A DNA stretch of 64,000 nt from Lotus japonicus (Eukaryota; Streptophyta; Magnoliopsida; Fabales; Fabaceae): the NCBI RefSeq assembly GCF_012489685.1, contig NC_080041.1, forward strand, positions 102,579,760-102,643,759, written 5' to 3'. Position numbers and translations under genes: made by a program. How positions within the stretch are numbered: the first letter of the stretch is position 1; each line of letters opens with the position of its first letter. Of this stretch, positions 55,400 through 64,000 are shown piece by piece. The notes under the pieces are model-generated. The model made no database searches. It was not told the DNA's origin and saw only the letters and a program-made list of their open reading frames with translations.

Positions 55400-56107
55400 G
55401 CGGTAGGGCGTTTTCTTTAGGATTAAGTTGCAGTAGCATCACAGAGAAACAACAAAACAAGGAAAATAAAGAAATAGAGTTCGAATGGGTTCTGAGATTA
55501 AAAAATGCGATCAAATGGAAATGGATTCTGTTTGAACTTTTAAGGATTGAATCCTATAGAATATAGATATAAAAATAGCCAATACTGTCATTTACCCATT
55601 TTTAATTTAAATCTGACGGCAGGAATTTGCTAGTGTAAAATTACACTAGTTTTTTGCATATTCATCTTTAGTTCTCTTCAATAATCTCTCAAAAAAAAAT
55701 ACTTCTCTTCAAAAATTTAGAATTTCGGGTTCTTAGTTTGTCAAGTTATTTAGATAAGCATGCTTTAAACTTTCATTCAAAAAAAAAGCATGCTTTAAAC
55801 TTAATTTCTTATCTAGTTATGCGTTGTAGCATCACTTCTAGAAATTTGAATCTCACTTATGTAAGTATTGCTGGGCAATCTTTGAATATTAATGTTAGCA
55901 TCTTTGATAAGAAATAAAAAGTATCAATGCAAAAAGTTAACCTTGCAAAATTTTTTTTACTTTGACAAATGGAAATATTAGATCATAAAATCGGTGAGTT
56001 AGCCCCACGCAAGCACCATAGCCTTATAAGGTTTTCTGTTCACCTCCCCCACCCACCCACTTTGTAGTGAGCTAGCTGGGGCAAAAATTAAGATAGGGCT
56101 GTGAGCA
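55400..56107. other. Non-coding spacer
   Basis: 5' flank of the PRPF6-like ORF, then AT-rich sequence with a repeated AAGCATGCTTTAAACTT word at 55757 and 55788. Confidence 0.4.
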
Positions 56108-57480
56108 TCACAAAAAGAAAAGGAGAAAATTTTCACTACAGGAAGCTAGGCTCACACTATTCAAATAGTCATAAGCAGAGGTTGTAGTGTAGATATCAGA
56201 ATTGTGATGCCTCCAACTCCAAGCCCAAACATCTGATAACCTGGCGTCAATAATAACAGGAATAGCAACCAACGCGTCCACATAATATAAGTAATAGGTA
56301 GGGGCGGCCCTGGGCCTGTGCAAGCAGGTCCACAGCCCAAGACCTCCAAAAAGAAAGGGCCCTAAAAAAATTCAATTTTTTTACAGCAGTTGTCCTTAAA
56401 AAACCGTTGTATAGTCTTTTACAATGGCGAGCTCTACAGCGGGTCCGAACCGCTTTAAAAGGCAAAATTTAACTGTTGTAAAAGTTTTTTTTTTTTTTGC
56501 ATAGTGTACCCATTAAACTTTCTCCAAAAACAATTTAGGGGTCAATTTTTAATATTTACCCAAGGCCTCCAAAATGTCGGGATCGACTCTGGTAATACTA
56601 GGGATGGCAATGGGTCTCGGACCCATTGGGTACCCGCTCAAAATACCCACAATGGGTAGGGTAAAAACCCGCTAGACGGGTATGGGTAATTACCCACAAA
56701 AATTAGTGGGTACGGGTGCGGGTATGGGTAGTATAGTACCCAACCGCCCCATACCCGCACACACTTTATTAACTATTTTTATTATATATACACACTTTGA
56801 AATATATATATCAACAAGCTAAATTAAAGTTATAAGTTTCTAAGTTACTCTTTTAAAAATGAATGGTTTTACATATTAAATATTTGGATAGTCTTTTGTA
56901 TTTTTAATTAATGCTCTTTATTTTATAATAGTAGTTATATATTATTTTCTCTTGGAGAATGAAAATTATATTTTTCATTAACTAAATTATGGGTAATGGG
57001 CACGGGTACGGGCAAATAGGTACCCAGAGGGTACGGGGACGTGCATTTAAATTGCTATCCACGCGAGTATAGGGACGAGTATGAGTATCTTTTGAAAACG
57101 TGAGTACGGAGATGGGTACTATAGTACCCTACCCAGACCCTACCCATTGTCATCCCTAGGTAATAGGGACGTTAGTATACAAAGAGGAGAAGCTCCAACT
57201 TCCAAGCACAAATAAGTCCTTCAAGCAAATCCCAGTATCACTAATGTGAACATAAGGAACAACCTGACCCACAACTCCCTGGCCACTCCAATATGAGAAC
57301 CAAAACGTGGTCTCACTATCTCCCAGCTTAAACATAAAGCTATCTTGAAGCATATATATCGCCTTCAAGAACCCTTTAATTTCCACCTAGGTGATGCTCT
57401 TGGAGAAGTGTGGACCCGAAAAAATATTAGACTGATACAAGTATTTATGAGAAAGCACTTGCACCCATAATTTGTCTCTA
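56108..57480 (-). pseudogene. LINE ORF2 fragment (zinc-binding reverse-transcriptase region), interrupted
   Basis: Part B (57167-57480) reads LQDSFMFKLGDSETTFWFSY WSGQGVVGQVVPYVHISDTG, and part A (56128-56290) SDVWAWSWRHHNSDIYTTTS AYDYL; both match the region between reverse transcriptase and RNase H in LINE 1 and LINE 2 (GNGKTSLWHEDWSGLG, VWTWKSNNMGIYTV). They are separated by a hAT-type element and another insertion (about 56298-56590). Confidence 0.75.
56599..57158. mobile_element. hAT-type non-autonomous element, 560 bp
   Basis: TAGGGATGGCAATGGGT...ACCCATTGTCATCCCTA ends with flanks GGTAATAC and GGTAATAG (7 of 8 bases). Subterminal GGGTA/TACCC words are repeated many times. Same class as 30574-31022. 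Confidence 0.83.
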
Positions 57481-57565
57481 AATTTCATGATTTATATATT
57501 ATTATAAATAAGGATTATTAGCACTTTTGGTCCTTAGGATTAACAAATATGAAAATAACATTTAG

Positions 57566-58109
57566 TAGGGGTATAATCGGACCGGATTGGTCCGAATTTA
57601 GGGTGATAAAATGTCTGAATCAATCAAACATGTTCGGTTTGGGTTGGTTCGGATTTCATGATTTTTACTTCTAAATCGGATTGGTTCGGTTCGGATGGTC
57701 GGATTTGAAATAAAAACATATTATTTGGAAATATGCACGAAAATTATTCTAAAAATGTGAAAAATTATAAATAATATATAAAAATTCAACATTTTTAAAG
57801 AACGAAACATTTGATAATGATATAATCCATATAATCTAAATAAAACTAACATCTCTAAAACAAATATCAATATGTAATGTAACGGGGTGAAATTGTTTGA
57901 GCTGAATGTAAAAAAATTCTCAATTCATTGGGTTGGTTTAGATTGATCGGTTTTTCAATCCCTAAATTCGATACCCGAACCAATGGTGATCAGATACAAT
58001 AAAAAAAATCCGAACCGAACCAATGATCTAATCCAACCCACCATAATGTGTTCGGTTCAAATTGGTTTAATCGGATTCACGGATCAGACCATACCCGCTT
58101 ACACCCCTA
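57566..58109. mobile_element. hAT-type non-autonomous element, 544 bp
   Basis: Ends TAGGGGTATAATCGG...CCGCTTACACCCCTA and a perfect 8-bp duplication ACATTTAG (57558-57565, 58110-58117). Subterminal CGGATTGGTT/AACCAAT motifs; non-coding. Confidence 0.88.
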
Positions 58110-58117
58110 ACATTTAG

Positions 58118-59030
58118 CCTCCCCACATTAGTATCTTTCAACAGTTTTAGTCTATCGCCAATTTTCCATTAAAAAACTAATGTTTTTTTGCCGACGTTGA
58201 TTTTTTTTAATGATGTGGACACCCATTACAAGAGAGGGGACCTCATTAGGCTCACCCATTTGATGTGCACATGCCCCCTCTTCTTCATCACTACCTAGAA
58301 ATATTCATCTTTTCAAAAAAAAACTTATGATCTTCATCTTCTTCCTCTATCATTTTCATCATCTTAACCTAGAAAACAATACTCATTTAAAAGGAAAAAA
58401 AATCCATTTCTCTATTCCTTCCCTTCATCGTTTCCATCATCGTCATCACCATACCTTCATTAGCCACCACTACTGATTCTCTCCTATGAACCAACACCTT
58501 CAAATACCCTTCTCAAAAGCCTCAACCACCGCTGATTCCTTCTCTGAACCTACAATTGTGGAATCTCTTCCTTTGAACCCACAACCGTCTTCCGAACCTG
58601 TCTAGTTGACTAATTTTGCATTAAATTGATTATTTTTTTGAGTTAATGAGATTTTTAATCAATTTAATTGAGCCTAAAAATAACGTGAATAAATTTTCAC
58701 ATAATTACAACATATTAAAACATGCTATTAAAAACTTATTAATTAAAAAACTGCTATTTAACACCTACTAGTACTAGTATTTATTATGAGAATAAAAGTA
58801 TAATAAATTGCTTTCTAAGATCGCTCCTATATATGTTCCTAAAATAGCTATCTACAATAAAAGATATAGTAAGCCTAAAAAAACAATAAAAGATATAGTA
58901 CCGATACATATTTAAAAATAAAATAAAGATACTAATCTGTCTTTCTTCCTTCCTTTCCAAGTTATTATCATGAAAGATATGATCTGATTACAGAAATCAT
59001 GTGATATGTTTCATATTTAGCTTAATAGCC
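58118..59030. other. Non-coding spacer upstream of SF3B2
   Basis: No gene seen. A (TA)n-type TATATATATATATAT at 59034-59050, about 105 bp before the SF3B2 start, could serve as its TATA region. Confidence 0.4.
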
Positions 59031-59155
59031 CTAGTTATATATATATATATTTGGGATTATGATTCTTTTTTTTTCTTGACAGTCGGGATTAGGATTCTTA
59101 TCCCACTCGCTGCTGTTTATTCGAAAACCCTGAGATTTCACAAAATCCTTCAACG

Positions 59156-62100
59156 ATGATGACGGAGACGCTCCCCCACCAGAACTCTAATTCTTCCACC
59201 GCCACCGTGAAGAGTGAGCAACGCCGCCGTAAGCAGAAGAAGATCAACAAAGCATCTCAAGAGGCGAGACCTAAAACCGCTAAAGATAATAATGAGAACA
59301 CTGATCCAAAGCAGGTAATTCTCTTCCTTCATTCATTAACGGAGATTGATTCTGAATGTCTATAGCTGCGTCATTGTTGAGTGTTTTTGTGATTATTTTG
59401 CCATTAGAACGCAAATTGATGTCTTGAATTGTAGGTTGCTGAACAAGTTGAGTATGTATGGGAGAAGTCCGAGTTAGATGAAGGCATGGATGAACAATTT
59501 AGAAGAATCATTGAGAAATTCAGTTTCATCGCAGGTTCTGAGGATACTTATAAGAACGATACGTCGGCTTCGGCTGCGGCTGCTACTGATGATTCTGAAG
59601 AAGAAAATGATAAAGAGCTAATAAAAAAGAAAGGCATCTCAAACAAGAAGAAAAAGCTTCAACAGAGGATGAAAATTGCTCAACTGAAACAAATTTGCTC
59701 AAGACCTGATGTTGTTGAGGTGTGGGATGCTACTGCATTAGACCCAAAGTTGCTTGTGTTTTTCAAATCTTATAGGAATACTGTACCAGTGCCTAGGCAT
59801 TGGAGTCAGAAGAGAAATTTTTTGCAAGGGAAACGAGGTATTCAGAAACAACCCTTTCAGCTTCCTCATTTCATTGCTGCCACTGGAATTGAGAAAATCA
59901 GACAGGCTTATATTGACAAAGAGGACGGTAAAAAGCTCAAACAAAAACAGAGGGAACGCATGCAACCAAAAATGGGGAAAATGGACATAGACTATTGGGT
60001 TCTTCATGATGCATTTTTCAAGTACCAGACAAAGCCAAAACTGACTTCTCTCGGGGAGCTGTATCATGAAGGAAGAGAATTTGAGGTATTACCCATGCTA
60101 TAGTATTTCAGATGATTTCATATTCTGCAAACTTCTACTTATATGATAGCTTATTTTTCTGTTATCAAGTTATGTCTCAGGACAGTATAAAAACCCTGTT
60201 CTTGGCATTTCACTAGTTAGTGGATCTTTAATATGGAGCAATAGACTAAATAATTGAGTTGGCTGACATTTTGAGTTTGTAATTATTTAGGACAGAGATA
60301 TCCATGTAAAATCTCTCCTCCGTCGTAGATAAAAGTATAGAATGTTTCTCATTATTGGAACTTAAAAGCTATAAAATCATTAAGTGGCGTTTTTGGATGA
60401 AATTGATTTATATCGTAAATGAATTTTCCACCTTGTTAGTAGTATTTTGTTTCCCTGCTGAGTGGGGAAAAGGCTTTGGTGGTGGTGGTATTTCATTTGC
60501 AGTATTTTGTCCTTGAGTTGTTGGAATTCTCACTACTTTCATATTGAACTTTTATAGGGTTTTAATTTAAAGTTCCAGTGGCAGTGTTTGTGTGCTTCTT
60601 TTTAGATTATTGATCTAAGAATCATGTTATTTATCCTTTAGGTTTTAATTTGGTTCTTAGAAGGGTCTTATTGTATCTAATACATTTGTTTTTGTGCAGG
60701 TAAAGTTGAGGGAGATGAAACCTGGCATGTTATCACATGAATTGAAAGAAGCTCTTGGTATGCCTGAGGGTGCCCCTTCTCCATGGCTTATTAATATGCA
60801 GGTAATATGAAAGTCCTGTTTGACCAATTTTAATATGATTCTATTATTGGCTCCTTGATGACATTAAATGCGTTTTGTTTTTTCAGAGATATGGCCCTCC
60901 ACCATCATACCCTTCCCTGAAGATTCCTGGACTGAATTCTCCCATCCCCCCTGGGGCTAGCTTTGGTTATCATGCTGGTGGATGGGGCAAGCCTCCAGTT
61001 GATGAGGTATATTTTTTTATGTATCCACTTTTTGTTTTATCATTTGTTCTTTTGAATTCCCCTTTTTGTCTCATTGACCAGTTTACTTCTATTCATCTAA
61101 AGCAGTATGGGCGTGCATTATATGGAGATGTTTTTGGTGTTCAACAACAAGAGCATCCTAACTATGAGGTTTGATTTAATTAGAAGTTTTATGTGATTAA
61201 AATTGTAAATTCTTTTCAACAAAGCTGCCTTTTTTCAACTTCAGTGCCAGACTTTAATCTTAACTTGTTTTGAAGCTTATGAATCTCTAGTGTCTGTGCA
61301 TGCCTGTAGTTTTGTTCTTGTTTTCTTATCCATTGTGCTTTTGATGTAGCAAACATTTTAGCAATGAAAATGAGAGAAATGAAAAGGTAAAAGTGAAATT
61401 AGCATTAAAACCACAAATATATGGCTTATCACTACTCTTCCTCATGATAAAAAGTATATTCCTTCTCTTTTTGTTCCTCCTTTTGTTCTCATTCCTCCTA
61501 TCAGTCCTGTCATTTATTCAATAACAAACCAAAGCTTTTTCTTACTAGGTCGTGTCAGCTTCGTAGATCAAATCTTGCCATAATGTCCTATCATAGATCA
61601 TGTTTAATGAGTAATCATAAAACAAAAATAATTCCTTCCATTGATTGAAAGCAAAAATTTCTTTGGGTCAGAAATAAAAATAAGTAATTTTACTTAGGAT
61701 CCCCTTACCATATCAACTAAAAAATGGTTAATAATTTCATAGTGGTATTCGTTTTTAGGATTTTGATTAATGTTCTCGTAATAATGCAGGAAGAGCCAGT
61801 TGATAAGACCAAACACTGGGGTGATTTGGAGGAGGTGGAGGAAGAAGAAGAAGAAGAAGAGGAAGAGGAGGAGGAGGAGGAAGAAGAAGAAATGCAGGGG
61901 GAGGAACTTGAAGCTGGTATTCAGTCTGTTGATAGTATCTCAAGGTATTGTTATTTCAGCATTTTATTTTCGTGTTTATGTAATGTGGAGGCTTATAGTG
62001 CATTTTTTTAAGGTTGGTTGTATTTAGATTTCTTACCATACCGTTCTTTGACCTCGTTTGCTTTGTGTTATTCATTTCAGCGCACCCACTGGGGTAGAGA

Positions 62101-63011
62101 CACCTGATGTTATTGACCTACGGAAGCAACAGAGGAAGGAGCCTAAGGAGCCTGAGAGACCTCTTTATCTGGTGAGTCTTTTCTGTTGCTGTTTTTCCAT
62201 CAGCTTTGACTTCTGTTTTCACTAGTTATACCAATATTTTTTTTGTCATTTTCATTGCAGGTGCTTGAAGAGAAGGAAGAAAAAATTGCTCCAGGAACTT
62301 TCCTTGGAACCACTCACACGTATGCAATACTTGCTCAACTTTATTTTTTCTTATTGTGTTTGTGTTGCATTTTTTTTTCCTTCACAAGTTCTGATGTTCC
62401 TTTTTCTCCTTTCTGCAGTTATGCGGTTGGCACTGGCGGCACCCAGGACAAGTCAGGTGCTAAAAGGGTAATGGTTTTCTCCCTTTTGTATTTGGTGGGT
62501 GGGGGTTACTTCATGATGATATTTCTTTTAAAAGCGTACCATGGCTTCTGGCTTTGGCACTTGCAGGTTGATTTGCTTAAAGGACAGAAGTCAGATAAAG
62601 TGGACGTTACAATACAGCCGGAAGAGTTGGAAACAATGGATAATGATGCTTTGCATGCCAAGTATGATTTATTTAGCTTTTCTAATAATTTTTAATAGTT
62701 CCTGAGTTGTGTTGTGACATTGTTGGGCAATAATTTCTTAATTTCTAATCCAAGTTACATATGGTGGAACTATACAGATATGTAGAGGCAAGGGAGGAAG
62801 AGAATTCGCGTAGTCATCATGAAGATTTTAGTCAAATGGTTGCAGAGGTAAGTAAATTCACCCGTAAAATCATATGCTTTAAGATTTTCTATCGTACTAT
62901 CATATCATGATTTGTATTTAATTTTGTTGTTATCTGGTTCAGAATGAGAAGAAGAGAAAAAGAAAGATGCAAGAAAAGGAGGGCAAGAGGAGGAAGAAGG
63001 ACTTCTTTTAG
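59156..63011 (+). CDS. SF3B2: Splicing factor 3B subunit 2 (SF3b145/SAP145 homologue), 560 aa, 12 exons, intact
   Basis: A core component of the U2 snRNP SF3b complex that anchors U2 at the branch site in the nucleus. Exons: 59156-59314, 59435-60085, 60700-60801, 60887-61006, 61106-61168, 61790-61944, 62081-62171, 62261-62319, 62419-62467, 62567-62661, 62778-62847, 62943-63011; all have GT/AG borders and consistent phase. Landmarks: Lys-rich N-terminus (EQRRRKQKKINKA), the DUF382 core (RPDVVEVWDATALDPKLLVF, RHWSQKRNFLQGKRGIQKQP, FIAATGIEKIRQAY), the PSP proline-rich domain (KEALGMPEGAPSPWLINMQR, YGPPPSYPSLKIPGLNSPIP, then GYHAGGWGKPP), LYGDVFG, a poly-Glu tract from a GAA/GAG repeat, and the C-terminal Lys-rich RKRKMQEKEGKRRKKDFF. 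Shorter than human SF3B2, as plant copies lack the long N-terminal part. The 651-bp exon 2 has no introns at sites where the pseudogene at 33589 has three or four. Confidence 0.96.
61838..61892 (+). repeat. (GAR)n trinucleotide repeat coding poly-Glu
   Basis: About 18 consecutive Glu codons in SF3B2 exon 6, an acidic linker. The pseudogene exon at 38908 has a much shorter tract (EKKEEEELEAG). Confidence 0.9.
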
Positions 63012-64000
63012 GGGGGCAGGCGGGCGCCATTTACCTTTTCCTTTGCTTGCAAATGGCCATGGAGCGTGCTAACCTTTATTGATATTAGTTGGAATTAGTT
63101 AAAGGAGATGACTTATTGAGATTCAGTTATTTAATTAGCTCTCAATACACGTAATATTAATATTGTATTCTGTTGAAGATTAATACAACTTTCACATTCA
63201 TTCACTTGATAACCTTTGCCCCCCTCGTGCAATTCTCTACTTCCCATGAATAGAAAATTTGATTGAACGCAGGTGGGAACTAGTAAGAATGTAAGATATC
63301 CATGCAATTGCACCAGTTGCTGTCGGTGGGTCGCGGTTGATTTTACCTATATTATTAACAATTTGTATATAAATAATGAATTATTTATTAAATAAAATTT
63401 AATGAAAATCAGATAAGTGAAGTTATTCTCACTAGTGCTCTCGAATATTTGTCCTTTTCTATTTTCTATTTAAATGACTGTCTATTTTTTTGTACCGTAG
63501 GATAAAATCTTTTGGTTCACGAGAGCGATAAGAACATACAAATTGTTAGTTTTTAATTTTTCATAACCACCAGTACTAGTTTTTGTGATACTTCAATACT
63601 TCATAGTACCTTCACTTTGTTTTCTGTTTTAAAGTTATGAATAGGAAAATATGAAAAGAAAATCAAATAGATTTTAGTTTCTTGGTTGTTTAAGCAAATC
63701 GAGTGACTACCTTTTCCTTGTTTGCGATTCATGATTTTAAGTTCAGTCTTCACTAACTCCTCCCTGGTTTTCAACAATATTGAAGAAATTAAGAATACTG
63801 AAATGAACTTTTAATTAAATAACTATTTAGAAAAGGGACGCGATTGGGATTGGATGGCTTCTCATCATTTTCTAAGATGTATCACTATCAATACCTCCGA
63901 ACTACTCTCATGAATAAAAATTGTGGACCAACTCCAATCGAAACCCTTTTCTATATGCTTTACTGTGATATAGTCATATTCATGTCATACCAAGGTTTCT
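63012..64000. other. 3' flank of SF3B2
   Basis: The 3' UTR reaches to at least about 63180 (similar sequence at 28880-29040). The rest is AT-rich with no gene seen. Confidence 0.5.

Noticed and set aside
53116..63011. A co-regulated spliceosome gene cluster (PRPF6-like and SF3B2)
   Set aside because: The two genes are on opposite strands with transposon remnants between; adjacency alone is not evidence.

Overview
This is a plant nuclear window, AT-rich, with GT-AG introns, F-box/FBD and other plant gene families, plastid DNA insertions and very dense transposable elements. A legume-like eudicot seems likely from the mix of families, but the sequence alone does not prove the species. There is nothing prokaryotic in it.

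Layout. 1-6855 (minus strand) looks like the 5' part of a large Helitron. It carries an RPA70-like gene at its 3' side (978 to beyond position 1) and, between its 5' end and that gene, splice-site-bounded fragments of several unrelated host genes (PHD finger, cyclin D, glutathione peroxidase, peroxiredoxin Q, others unidentified). A 309-bp TRIM retrotransposon with a perfect target duplication sits inside it. 7353-7739 is a small unidentified ORF with a putative N-myristoylation start. 7812-10387 is a second Helitron, in plus orientation, with a dead RPA copy. 11959-14056 is a third, gene-less copy. 14541-15937 is an apparently intact F-box/FBD/LRR gene, followed by a second TRIM copy.

16973-23191 is a full-length but mutated LINE (minus), with a 374-bp MITE in its ORF1. 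23228-24094 holds a long foldback and an F-box/LRR remnant. 24200-27829 is a decayed LINE ORF1 split by a DNA-transposon derivative and a solo LTR. 27830-28550 has an LTR-element fragment and rearranged plastid atpH/atpA pieces. 28757-40000 is a chain of segmental duplications: three partial or complete relics of SF3B2 sequence and a 3'-truncated F-box gene, heavily invaded by SINE, MULE-like, hAT-like and LTR-like elements. 41294-45700 is a second LINE with few lesions. 46634-47578 is a Pack-MULE carrying a PPR gene fragment.

48-53 kb is mostly non-genic, with plastid ndhK/rpoC1 fragments and a solo LTR. 53116-55290 is an intronless PRPF6/STA1-like HAT-repeat ORF lacking the family's N-terminal part. 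56-58 kb is a nest of a LINE fragment and hAT-type elements. 59156-63011 is an intact 12-exon SF3B2 gene, the best-supported functional gene here.

The two spliceosomal genes (SF3B2, U2 snRNP; PRPF6-like, U5/tri-snRNP) lie 4 kb apart, but nothing in the sequence shows co-regulation. The most informative observations are the Helitron with multiple gene captures, the apparent 5'-biased loss of introns in the intact SF3B2 compared with its intron-bearing pseudogene, and several insertions dated or proven by target duplications or paralogous empty sites.
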